A stretch of DNA of 7,280 nucleotides from Clostridiaceae bacterium (GTDB lineage Bacteria > Bacillota > Clostridia > Oscillospirales > Acutalibacteraceae), in assembly GCA_016292455.1 (NCBI GenBank), contig JAEDIL010000094.1, positions 1 through 7,280 on the forward strand, in the 5' to 3' direction. Under the pieces are notes generated by a model. That model had not been told where the DNA came from, made no database searches, and saw only the letters and a list, made by a program, of their open reading frames with translations. Position numbers and translations under genes: made by a program. Of the stretch, positions 1 to 6,792 are shown piece by piece. How positions within the stretch are numbered: position 1 is the first letter of the stretch; each line of letters opens with the position of its first letter.

Positions 1-55
1 TGTCGCCACCACTGGATTTTGAGTCCAGCACGTCTGCCAATTCCATCATTCCGGC
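1..55 (-). tRNA. tRNA-Leu (anticodon CAA), 3' part missing at window edge
   Basis: Read on the minus strand from position 55, the sequence begins with the acceptor strand GCCGGAA, continues through a D-arm containing TTGGCAGAC, then the anticodon stem-loop CTGGA-CTCAAAA-TCCAG. The loop places CAA at positions 34-36, which reads the leucine codon TTG. After the anticodon stem it enters what should be the long variable arm of a class II tRNA (TGGTGGCGACA) and leaves the window before the T-arm and the 3' acceptor strand. The visible part matches the usual bacterial tRNA-Leu closely and shows no mutation that would suggest a pseudogene. Confidence 0.93.
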
Positions 56-89
56 GTATTGACCGAAAGCACCGCGCCGAACAATGCGG

Positions 90-117
90 CAGATACAATC
101 GGTTTATTGTTTGTGAA
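90..117 (-). promoter_or_regulatory. possible weak sigma-A promoter for the tRNA-Leu
   Basis: On the minus strand TTCACA (112-117) is followed after 16 bases by TATCTG (90-95). The -35 matches five of six consensus bases, but the -10 only three. It sits between the rpmB terminator and the tRNA and would give a leader of about 25-30 bases to be trimmed by RNase P. The tRNA needs some promoter because the terminator at 120-145 separates it from rpmB, but this exact assignment is tentative. Confidence 0.25.
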
Positions 118-119
118 CG

Positions 120-145
120 AAAAAAGGGCTTTGCCAAGAAAGCCC
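120..145 (-). terminator. intrinsic terminator of rpmB
   Basis: On the minus strand a perfect 7-bp stem GGGCTTT/AAAGCCC (139-145 with 126-132) with a six-base loop is followed directly by six T residues (120-125). It lies 18 bases downstream of the rpmB stop codon, as expected for a Rho-independent terminator. Confidence 0.87.
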
Positions 146-163
146 GGTAAGTTTCGAATCAAA

Positions 164-352
164 TCAGATTGCACGGGTGACCTTACCCGAACGAAGGCAA
201 CGAGTGCAAGCGTAAACGCGCTTGGGTGAGCCGTTCACGATAGCCTTTACGCGCTTGACGTTGGGCTTCCAGGTTCTGTTTGAACGTCTGTGTGAGTGTG
301 AAACCTTAATGCCGAAGGATACATCCTTTCCGCAGAAATCGCATTTAGCCAT
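164..352 (-). CDS. rpmB: 50S ribosomal protein L28
   Basis: Encodes a 62-residue protein recognisable as bacterial L28, a late-assembling component of the large ribosomal subunit. It starts MAKCDFCGK and is strongly basic. Two CxxC pairs (C4/C7 and C49/C52) mark the zinc-binding 'C+' form of the protein; lineages with a zinc-free paralogue lose these cysteines. The frame remains open for another 66 codons upstream, but the start at 350-352 is clear: L28 homology begins exactly there, and AAGGAGG (361-367) lies 8 bases ahead of the ATG. The gene stands alone, with its own promoter (400-428) and terminator (120-145), which is the usual monocistronic arrangement in Clostridia. Nothing is missing or unusual. 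Confidence 0.98.
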   Translation of the reverse strand: MAKCDFCGKDVSFGIKVSHSHRRSNRTWKPNVKRVKAIVNGSPKRVYACTRCLRSGKVTRAI

Positions 353-399
353 CTTCAGCACCTCCTTATAACTATTGAGATGAACCATAAGCGAAAAGT

Positions 400-428
400 A
401 TTTTAACAGATATTGTGCTAAAAAGCAA
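400..428 (-). promoter_or_regulatory. sigma-A promoter of rpmB
   Basis: On the minus strand TTGCTT (423-428) and TAAAAT (400-405) are separated by exactly 17 bases. The -10 is a five-of-six match and the -35 keeps the important TTG. The transcript would start near 393, giving a leader of about 40 bases before the rpmB ATG. Confidence 0.6.
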
Positions 429-469
429 GGGTTTTTTGAAATTTTTTCGCGATTGAAGCTGCAAATGCG

Positions 470-486
470 AAAAGGCATTATCGCCT
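470..486 (-). terminator. possible weak terminator of the feo operon
   Basis: Downstream of the Cys-rich gene, on the minus strand, a short GC-rich hairpin AGGC-(6)-GCCT (483-486 with 473-476) is followed by TTTC. The stem is only 4 bp and the U-tract is short, so this is the best candidate in a gap that lacks a canonical terminator. Read-through into rpmB is conceivable. Confidence 0.25.
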
Positions 487-509
487 GTTGAGAAAAGCGG
501 AAAAAACTC

Positions 510-653
510 TCATTTTTTGCAGTTTTGGCAAAATCCGCTGCATTCTTCACAGCCGCAGCAGCCGCCGCGTTTTTTTCTTCTGACGCAGCTTACAATTGCA
601 AAAGCAAGCGCCAGAGCCAGTGCGGCGCAGATTAAAATATCCCATATATTCAT
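510..653 (-). CDS. FeoB-associated Cys-rich membrane protein
   Basis: A 47-residue peptide with one N-terminal transmembrane helix (about residues 5-22, very rich in Ala and Leu), a basic stop-transfer patch VRRKKR (24-29), then a short cytoplasmic tail with six cysteines (C32, C33, C35, C38, C42, C45) besides C9 and C23. This matches the small 'FeoB-associated Cys-rich membrane protein' family found downstream of feoB in many Firmicutes. Its proposed role, not proven, is as a metal-binding partner or regulator of FeoB at the membrane, functionally like the unrelated FeoC. The start is fixed by AAGGAG (662-667) 8 bases before the ATG at 651-653; an upstream in-frame ATG would add 36 residues overlapping feoB and lacks family similarity. 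It begins 17 bases after the feoB stop and is surely cotranscribed. Confidence 0.87.
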   Translation of the reverse strand: MNIWDILICAALALALAFAIVSCVRRKKRGGCCGCEECSGFCQNCKK

Positions 654-670
654 TTCAGATTCTCCTTTTT

Positions 671-3013
671 TCAGAAGCCCAGAACTCTTCCGACAACACT
701 GAACAAAAACGCCACCGTCCACGCAATCACACACTGCCAGACCGTAACCGCCGCCGCCCACTTTGTTCCGAGCTCACGGCGGACAGCCGCAATTGCGGAA
801 ACGCAGGGAGTATAAAGCAGACTGAACACCAGAAGGCAGAAAGCGGAAAGGCCGGAAAGAACACTTGAAAGGCTGTCACCGAAGAGCACTTGAAGCGTTG
901 ACGCAAGACTTTCCTTTGCCATAAAGCCGGTGATAAGAGCGGTGCAGATCCTCCAATCGCCGAGACCGATCGGTGCAAAGACCGGAGCGATGAAGCCGGA
1001 AACAGCAGCAAGAATGCTGTCCGCCGAGTTTTCAACAACATTGAGTCTGAAATCAAACTTCTGCAAAAACCAGACCACAATCGTTGCAATGAGTATTATT
1101 GAAAAAGCTTTTTCCAAAAAGTCCTTTGCTTTTTCCCAAAGCAGCTGAGAAACGTTTTTAAGCCCGGGAAGCCTGTAATTCGGAAGTTCCATAACAAACG
1201 GAACCGGCTCGCCCTTGAACAGAGTGCCTTTATACAGCAGCGCCGCAAGAATTCCGAGCACTATTCCCAAAAGGTAGAGCGCGGTCATTATGAGCCCTCC
1301 CTTTCCCGGGAAGAACACACTGACAAAAAACGCATAAACCGGCAATTTGGCGGTACAGCTCATAAACGGCGTCAGGAGAATGGTCATTTTTCTGTCGCGT
1401 TCGCTGGTCAGGGTGCGGGTTGCCATAACTGCCGGCACAGTACAGCCGAAGCCGATAAGCATCGGAACAATGCTTTTTCCCGAAAGACCGATTTTCCTCA
1501 GCAGCTTATCCATTACAAAGGCAACTCGGGCAATGTAGCCCGTATCCTCCATCAGGGAAAGGAAGAAAAACAGCGTGACAATAATCGGCAGAAAGCTCAG
1601 AACGCTGCCGACTCCGGCAAAGACTCCGTCAATCACAAGGCTGTGGATTACCGGATTGACGCCAGCCGAGCCGAGAGCAGAATCAACAAAAGCCGAAAGC
1701 TTTTCAATTCCGAACGCGAGAATGCCTTGGAGAGCCGCACCGATAACATTGAACGTCAGATAAAACACCGTGAGCATAATAAGAGCGAAAAGCGGCAGAG
1801 CAGTATATTTTCCGGTCAGCACTTTATCAATTTTCGCGCTGCGCAGTCTCTGCTTGCTTTCTTTCGGCTTAATGACGGTCTTTTCACAAAGCTGCTCAAT
1901 GAACGAAAAACGCATATCGGCAATCGCTGCGCTTCGGTCAAGGCCGCGTTCGGTTTCCATCTGAGTCACAACATATTCAAGCAGCTCATGCTCGCTTTTG
2001 TCAAGTTTGAGCCGTTCAAGAACCAGCTTGTCGCCCTCGATTGCCTTTGTTGCGGCAAAACGGGCGGGGATTCCGCTTTTTTCCGCGTGATCTTCAATGA
2101 GGTGAACAACAGCATGAATACAGCGGTGAACCGCGCCGCCCTTTCCGCTCCTTTCGCAAAAATCCTGTTTGAGCGGCTTTTCGCGGTATTTTGCAACATG
2201 CAAAGCATGGCGAATCAACTCGTCAACGCCCTGGTTCTTTGCGGCTGAAATGGGAATAACCGGCACACCCAGCATTGCTTCCATTGCGTTGACGTCAACA
2301 GAGCCGCCGTTGCCGACAACCTCGTCCATCATATTGAGCGCAACAACCATTGGAACATCCATTTCAAGCAGCTGCATTGTCAGATAAAGATTGCGTTCAA
2401 TATTGGTTGCATCAACAATGTTGATTATTGCTTTCGGCTTTTCGTTCAGAACGAAGTTTCTGGAAACAATCTCTTCATTGCTGAACGGAGACATCGAATA
2501 TATTCCGGGCAAATCCGTCACAAGTGTTTTTGGGTAGCCTTTTATCACGCCGTCCTTGCGGTCAACAGTAACGCCGGGAAAGTTTCCGACATGCTGTTTT
2601 GAGCCTGTCAGCTGGTTGAAAAGCGTTGTTTTTCCGCAGTTCTGGTTGCCGACAAGGGCGTATGTGAGCGTTGTTCCCTCGGGGAGCGGATTTTCGGTTT
2701 CTTTCGAGTGATATTTTCCTCCCTCGCCGAAGCCGGGGTGGCTGATATTTTGCTCACGTTTGATTCTCTCGTGGCTGCGGCTGCGCTTTTCAATCTGTTC
2801 AACCTCAATTTTTTCAGCCTCGGCAATTCTCAGCGTAAGCTCATATCCATGAATTTCAAGCTCCATAGGGTCGCCCATCGGTGCAAGCTTAACCAGCGTC
2901 ACCTCAGCGTACGGCACCATTCCCATATCAAGAAAATGCTGCCGAAGTTCTCCCTCTCCGCCAACAGCGGTTATGACCGCGTGCTTTCCAACCTGTAATT
3001 CACTAAGCCTCAT
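671..3013 (-). CDS. feoB: ferrous iron transporter, FeoA-FeoB fusion
   Basis: A 780-residue inner-membrane ferrous iron uptake protein. Residues 1-72 form an SH3-like FeoA domain. A charged linker (about 73-113) leads to the FeoB G domain: G1 GNQNCGKT (122-129), G2 around FPGVT (145-149), G3 DLPG (167-170), G4 NMMD (227-230), G5 SAAK (257-260 region). A helical region (about 280-370) fits the guanine-dissociation-inhibitor domain. From about 400 the rest is membrane helices with the family signatures GFGCTVPA (521-528) and SCTAKLPVY (552-560) and the late GFMAKES (696-702). Typical FeoB alone is about 650-770 residues and FeoA about 75, so this is a compact fusion. The ATG at 3011-3013 starts the FeoA domain and has GAGG (3021-3024) 7 bases upstream. 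It is first in an operon with the Cys-rich peptide. The G1 has Gln where most FeoB proteins have Pro (GNPNCGKT). Confidence 0.98.
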   Translation of the reverse strand: MRLSELQVGKHAVITAVGGEGELRQHFLDMGMVPYAEVTLVKLAPMGDPMELEIHGYELTLRIAEAEKIEVEQIEKRSRSHERIKREQNISHPGFGEGGKYHSKETENPLPEGTTLTYALVGNQNCGKTTLFNQLTGSKQHVGNFPGVTVDRKDGVIKGYPKTLVTDLPGIYSMSPFSNEEIVSRNFVLNEKPKAIINIVDATNIERNLYLTMQLLEMDVPMVVALNMMDEVVGNGGSVDVNAMEAMLGVPVIPISAAKNQGVDELIRHALHVAKYREKPLKQDFCERSGKGGAVHRCIHAVVHLIEDHAEKSGIPARFAATKAIEGDKLVLERLKLDKSEHELLEYVVTQMETERGLDRSAAIADMRFSFIEQLCEKTVIKPKESKQRLRSAKIDKVLTGKYTALPLFALIMLTVFYLTFNVIGAALQGILAFGIEKLSAFVDSALGSAGVNPVIHSLVIDGVFAGVGSVLSFLPIIVTLFFFLSLMEDTGYIARVAFVMDKLLRKIGLSGKSIVPMLIGFGCTVPAVMATRTLTSERDRKMTILLTPFMSCTAKLPVYAFFVSVFFPGKGGLIMTALYLLGIVLGILAALLYKGTLFKGEPVPFVMELPNYRLPGLKNVSQLLWEKAKDFLEKAFSIILIATIVVWFLQKFDFRLNVVENSADSILAAVSGFIAPVFAPIGLGDWRICTALITGFMAKESLASTLQVLFGDSLSSVLSGLSAFCLLVFSLLYTPCVSAIAAVRRELGTKWAAAVTVWQCVIAWTVAFLFSVVGRVLGF

Positions 3014-3059
3014 TCTTTTTCCTCACTATGTACTTTAATACTGTCTTTTCCTGTTCTTT

Positions 3060-3087
3060 ATGATAATCAAATCCGTTTTTTTGTCAA
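3060..3087 (-). promoter_or_regulatory. sigma-A promoter of the feo operon
   Basis: On the minus strand a perfect -35 TTGACA (3082-3087) is followed after 16 bases by TATCAT (3060-3065), a five-of-six -10. Transcription would start near 3053, giving a leader of about 40 bases before feoAB. It lies downstream of the sialidase terminator, so the iron operon is transcribed on its own. Confidence 0.75.
3061..3069. promoter_or_regulatory. Fur-like half site overlapping the feo -10 element
   Basis: The plus strand reads TGATAATCA, which matches the first half and centre of the Firmicute Fur consensus TGATAATNATTATCA. The second half is not conserved (AATCCG follows), so this is only a half site. 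Its position on the -10 of an iron-uptake operon is where an iron-loaded repressor should bind. Fur is the natural candidate, but the sequence alone cannot exclude chance in an AT-rich promoter. Confidence 0.35.
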
Positions 3088-3121
3088 TATTCAGACGCAA
3101 CAAAGAAGATGTTTTCTTTCT

Positions 3122-3172
3122 AAAAAAGCCGCGGCAAACGCAGCAGGCAAAAGCCTTTGAGTCTGCCGCAGC
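3122..3172 (-). terminator. intrinsic terminator of the sialidase gene
   Basis: On the minus strand a 9-bp outer stem GCTGCGGCA/TGCCGCGGC (3164-3172 with 3128-3136; one G-U pair) encloses a small inner hairpin AGGC-TTTT-GCCT, and is followed by six T residues (3122-3127). It starts about 50 bases after the sialidase stop and separates that gene from the feo promoter. Confidence 0.88.
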
Positions 3173-3223
3173 TATAAATTTTATGTGACAACCGAAGCAT
3201 TACGAAGTCCGGCAGAATTTTCC

Positions 3224-4672
3224 TCACGGAAAAAGCTGACCTTTTTCAAAAGCGGTGAATTCAATCTTTCCGTCAGCGCTTTCATAGAGGATTGCAACGC
3301 TTCCGTTTTTGAGCTCGCTCAGGCAGGAATACATGAATTCTCCCTTGGGCAGCTCAGTTGCTTTTACAAGATTCATCTCTTCGTCTTTAACTTCAAAAGT
3401 GAAAATTTTTCCGTCGCTGCGGGTGTGGGTTGAGTCAGTTTTTCCTGTCGGGCAGGAAACAAGAATATATTCTCTGCCGCGTTCAATACAGCTGATTGCG
3501 CTGACCATGCAGGAGGAGGTTGACTCAACTTCTGTTACAACGGGTGTTTTCCAGCTGTATTCGCCGTTTTCCCTGACTGCGTCCGCGTAACAGATATGAT
3601 TGCTTGAATTGCGGAAAAAGCATCGCAGTGTGCCGTTTTGAAGCTCAACAAGCTGGCTTTCTCCGGAATATTCAAACCTGTCATCGCTCTGGATTCCGGC
3701 GCTCCTTTTCCATGTTTTTCCGCTGTCATCTGAATAAATGAAGGACGCCTTTTGTCCTGCTGCATTGGTTTTGAAAGTATATGCGGAAAAAACGAGCGTA
3801 TTGTCTTTTGTAAATATTCCTCTGCCCGGACCTACTCCGTAGAAGGTTTCGTTTTCCTCTTTTACATCAAGGAGCTTCGGCGCACCGAAGGTTTCGCCGC
3901 CGTCCTCTGAGCAGGTGAGATAAAGATAGGTTGTCGGAACAACGGAAAACTTAACCGAAGTATTTATGTAAAAAATGTTGCCCTCGCATTTGCCGTCTTC
4001 ATTATAAAAGAAGAAGTATTCATCAATTTTATAGCCGGTTTTTGTTCCGTCGTTCTTAACAATATCGGAGTATCCGTCAGTAAAGCTGTTCACATCAACC
4101 TTGCAGTCAAAGCTTATTCCCCTGTTCGAGGAAATTCTGAGCGTTTTATCCTCGTTGAACGCCGAGCTTTTTACCGCCGGTTTCATTCCGGAACGAAAAA
4201 CAAGGTTGCGTCCTCCCGAGAAAAACGTTGTGAGAAGCCAGATGTTCTTTCCGTCTGTCAGAAGCTCAGGGTCGATGAAAGCAGTTGAACGGCTCGAAAA
4301 ACGGTTGCCGTTGTCACCGAGGAAATTCGGCGTATGGCTTTTCCAGGTTTTTCCGTTGTCATCGCTGAAAGCAACAACGGTGTCAAGTCCGCCGCCGTCC
4401 TGAGTCATGTCGTATCTTGCGTCAGCCGCGGCAACAATTCTTCCGCTGTCAAGCGTCACCATAGCCGGAATGCGAAAATTCTTGCTCTCGCCCGTAACAT
4501 CTGAGACAAAGGGCTGCTCCGCCGTTTCGACAGGCTGCGGGCGCTCTGCAACCTCAACCGGTCTGCAAGCTCTGACAAGCAGTACCGCACCGGCAGCAGC
4601 CACCGCAACAGCAGCCGCGCAGGCAACCGCGGCAACAACCTTTTTCAGCTTTTTTCTGTCTGTTTTTTTCAT
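3224..4672 (-). CDS. membrane-anchored or secreted sialidase (GH33)
   Basis: A 482-residue exo-sialidase (neuraminidase), predicted to release terminal sialic acid from host glycoconjugates outside the cell. After a lysine-rich start comes one hydrophobic segment (about 12-33), a signal peptide or anchor; neither C18 nor C36 makes a good lipobox. A short linker precedes the six-bladed propeller fold. Visible GH33 landmarks are FRIP (66-69, triad R67), probable acid/base D92 in ARYDMTQD, Asp boxes SDDNGKTW (103-110), SEDGGETF (255-262) and SDDSGKTW (314-321), E338 in GESQLVEL, R354 in FFRN, probable third triad Arg R418, and nucleophile Y448 in YSCLSEL with LYE (462-464). These line up with clostridial NanI-type enzymes. 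No separate carbohydrate-binding module is evident. The ATG at 4670-4672 has AAAGGGGAA (4677-4685) upstream. No sialic acid transport or catabolic genes are adjacent. The Asp-box and catalytic assignments are by eye. Confidence 0.93.
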   Translation of the reverse strand: MKKTDRKKLKKVVAAVACAAAVAVAAAGAVLLVRACRPVEVAERPQPVETAEQPFVSDVTGESKNFRIPAMVTLDSGRIVAAADARYDMTQDGGGLDTVVAFSDDNGKTWKSHTPNFLGDNGNRFSSRSTAFIDPELLTDGKNIWLLTTFFSGGRNLVFRSGMKPAVKSSAFNEDKTLRISSNRGISFDCKVDVNSFTDGYSDIVKNDGTKTGYKIDEYFFFYNEDGKCEGNIFYINTSVKFSVVPTTYLYLTCSEDGGETFGAPKLLDVKEENETFYGVGPGRGIFTKDNTLVFSAYTFKTNAAGQKASFIYSDDSGKTWKRSAGIQSDDRFEYSGESQLVELQNGTLRCFFRNSSNHICYADAVRENGEYSWKTPVVTEVESTSSCMVSAISCIERGREYILVSCPTGKTDSTHTRSDGKIFTFEVKDEEMNLVKATELPKGEFMYSCLSELKNGSVAILYESADGKIEFTAFEKGQLFP

Positions 4673-4721
4673 ATTCTTCCCCTTTCAGAAATGTGTTTTA
4701 TTCATCGTACTTATCAGTCTT

Positions 4722-4751
4722 TTTACGATCACCACATTTCGTACATATAAT
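4722..4751 (+). promoter_or_regulatory. possible plus-strand promoter for the oxidoreductase
   Basis: TTTACG (4722-4727) and a perfect TATAAT (4746-4751) are 18 bases apart. This TATAAT almost coincides with the minus-strand -10 TATTAT (4747-4752), so the two promoters would compete for the same DNA. Transcription would start near 4758, inside the left arm of the dyad, and leave a leader of about 230 bases before the oxidoreductase ATG. The match is reasonable, but in AT-rich DNA a TATAAT on the opposite strand of another -10 can be incidental. Confidence 0.35.
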
Positions 4752-4777
4752 ACACCTTGGGACCACACCAAGGTCAA
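4747..4777 (-). promoter_or_regulatory. MerR-type promoter and operator of the sialidase gene
   Basis: On the minus strand the -35 TTGACC (4772-4777) and the -10 TATTAT (4747-4752) are separated by 19 bases instead of the usual 17. The spacer contains a perfect dyad, ACCTTGG-(7)-CCAAGGT (4768-4774 with 4754-4760). Overlong spacers filled by such a dyad are the hallmark of promoters activated by MerR-family regulators, which untwist the DNA to realign -35 and -10; CueR and ZntR sites have the same layout (ACCTTCC-(7)-GGAAGGT for CueR). The transcript would begin near 4740, about 68 bases ahead of the sialidase ATG. The regulator is not encoded in this window. Confidence 0.72.
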
Positions 4778-4817
4778 TAGCTATTTGAAAATTTTTTCTG
4801 CAAATAAAAAAGAGCCG

Positions 4818-4845
4818 ATCATACCGCAATATGCCGGTTTGTCAA
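4818..4845 (-). promoter_or_regulatory. second, upstream sigma-A-like promoter on the minus strand
   Basis: TTGACA (4840-4845, perfect -35) and TATGAT (4818-4823, five of six) are 16 bases apart on the minus strand. Transcripts would start near 4811 and run through the MerR-type promoter into the sialidase. A small dyad CATA-(6)-TATG lies in and beside the -10. It may provide basal expression, or belong to a lost gene. Confidence 0.5.
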
Positions 4846-4849
4846 GTGC

Positions 4850-4969
4850 GTGAAATTGAGCAATGGACATGAGGCTGTCCGAGACGCAGCAAAAACGCCG
4901 AAAAAGAAGGCAGAACTAACCGAAGAATTGAATAAAATCCGTCTGATGTTCCATAATGAAGTTGTATGA
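4850..4969 (+). other. short unrecognised reading frame upstream of the oxidoreductase; possible gene remnant
   Basis: The frame opens after a TAA at 4805-4807 and ends with TGA at 4967-4969. The only usual start is a GTG at 4850, which gives 39 residues, lysine- and glutamate-rich, ending ELTEELNKIRLMFHNEVV. There is no convincing ribosome binding site before the GTG. The stop codon overlaps the first base of the AAGGAG used by the oxidoreductase, so if translated it would be coupled to it. The C-terminal part looks like real helical protein, which suggests either a small leader ORF or the 3' end of a decayed gene. I do not recognise the family. Confidence 0.22.
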
Positions 4970-4985
4970 AGGAGCGTGACAGCTT

Positions 4986-6284
<1,299 letters not shown>

Positions 6285-6424
6285 GAAGTCTGTTGGCGAA
6301 AATGCTTATGAGATTTATGATAGAAACAGCAAAATCAATGAATTGTGTTCTCAATTTACTTTCTGACATATTGTCGCCTGCGTTTTTCATTATTTTTCCA
6401 CATACCGAAGAAAGGTAATCAGTT

Positions 6425-6476
6425 GTGAAGTTTGCCGCGTTGCGTCAAGTGAAGTGCGACAAATCCGCTGTGAAGT
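6425..6476 (+). repeat. three GTGAAGT heptamers with hairpin-like spacers
   Basis: GTGAAGT occurs at 6425-6431, 6449-6455 and 6470-6476, with starts 24 and 21 bases apart. The first spacer, TTGCCGCGTTGCGTCAA, folds as a small hairpin (TTG.CGC/GCG.CAA). The second can pair GCG with CGC. After the third, GCACC-GTAA-GGCGC can form another near-perfect hairpin. The unit appears to be heptamer plus mini-hairpin with a varying stem, which is how dispersed intergenic repeats in Clostridia can look. The heptamers are exact, but the array is short. Confidence 0.5.
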
Positions 6477-6509
6477 GAACTTCTCGCACCGTAAGGCGCA
6501 CTCAATTCG

Positions 6510-6544
6510 AAAAAAGGGGCTTTCGCACTAATGCAGCCCTTTTA
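6510..6544. terminator. terminator-like hairpin flanked by A- and T-runs
   Basis: AAAAGGGGCT (6512-6521) pairs with AGCCCTTTT (6535-6543), nine pairs with one bulged G, around a 13-base loop. The flanking A-run and T-run would let it act on either strand, but the T-run is within the stem and short. It directly follows the GTGAAGT repeats. It could end the oxidoreductase transcript, although it lies about 230 bases past the stop. Confidence 0.4.
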
Positions 6545-6566
6545 GAAGAATCGGGTAAGAGACTGA

Positions 6567-6782
6567 CCATACAGCATTTATCAGGCGATTAACGAATCTG
6601 AGCAGGTTCATGTATTTGACCTCCATCAGAATCCAAATGACGAATGTATCGTGGGGCGGCATATCCGCCCGGTGCTGACGGAAGTTTTTCGAGGCATAGA
6701 GGAAAAGGCCGAACAGGAGTTAAAGCATACGACTCTTGCAGACTGTATGCAGAAAATTGCAATCGAAATTAACAAGGAGTGA
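6567..6782 (+). pseudogene. start-less reading frame, probable 3' remnant of an unrecognised gene
   Basis: A frame of 71 codons opens after TGA (6564-6566) and stops with TGA at 6780-6782. It has no ATG in frame near its beginning; the first GTG (about 6651) would leave about 43 residues. The product reads like real protein: it has a hydrophobic/charged pattern around VHVFDLHQNPNDE, then a helical tail through HIRPVLTEVFRGIEEKAEQE and ends EINKE. A neighbouring frame upstream (about 6512-6590) is also open and could be the preceding part after a frameshift. I do not recognise the family. A decayed gene is more likely than an intact one. Confidence 0.4.
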
Positions 6783-6792
6783 AAAACATAAA

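Larger units (their letters stand above)
4673..4985. other. divergent intergenic region, sialidase and FAD/Rieske oxidoreductase
   Basis: This 313-base gap separates the leftward sialidase from the rightward oxidoreductase. The left half carries the overlapping promoter signals listed separately: a minus-strand MerR-type promoter, a minus-strand upstream promoter and a plus-strand promoter. The right half (about 4808-4969) holds a short plus-strand reading frame that ends inside the oxidoreductase ribosome binding site. No transcription factor gene and no RNA gene that I can recognise lie here. Confidence 0.7.

Noticed and set aside
353..550. 66-codon upstream extension of the rpmB frame
   Set aside because: The added residues are not part of any L28, they cover the rpmB promoter and ribosome binding site, and L28 homology starts exactly at the ATG behind AAGGAGG.
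654..761. 36-codon upstream extension of the Cys-rich peptide
   Set aside because: It overlaps the end of feoB in another frame, while the ATG at 651-653 has its own ribosome binding site and begins the known family.
1643..2248. 201-codon plus-strand frame inside feoB
   Set aside because: It is an antisense shadow of the well conserved FeoB sequence, has no ribosome binding site and no recognisable protein features.
3014..3223. Riboswitch upstream of feoAB
   Set aside because: The leader from the predicted start to the ATG is only about 40 bases; the strong structure further up is the terminator of the sialidase gene.
4407..4853. 148-codon plus-strand frame across the sialidase start and its promoters
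   Set aside because: Its alanine- and threonine-rich part is the reverse of the sialidase signal segment, and the remainder crosses the promoter region; there is no sign of a real gene.
6425..6476. CRISPR array
   Set aside because: The repeats are only 7 bases, there are just three of them, spacers are self-complementary and of uneven length, and no cas gene is near.
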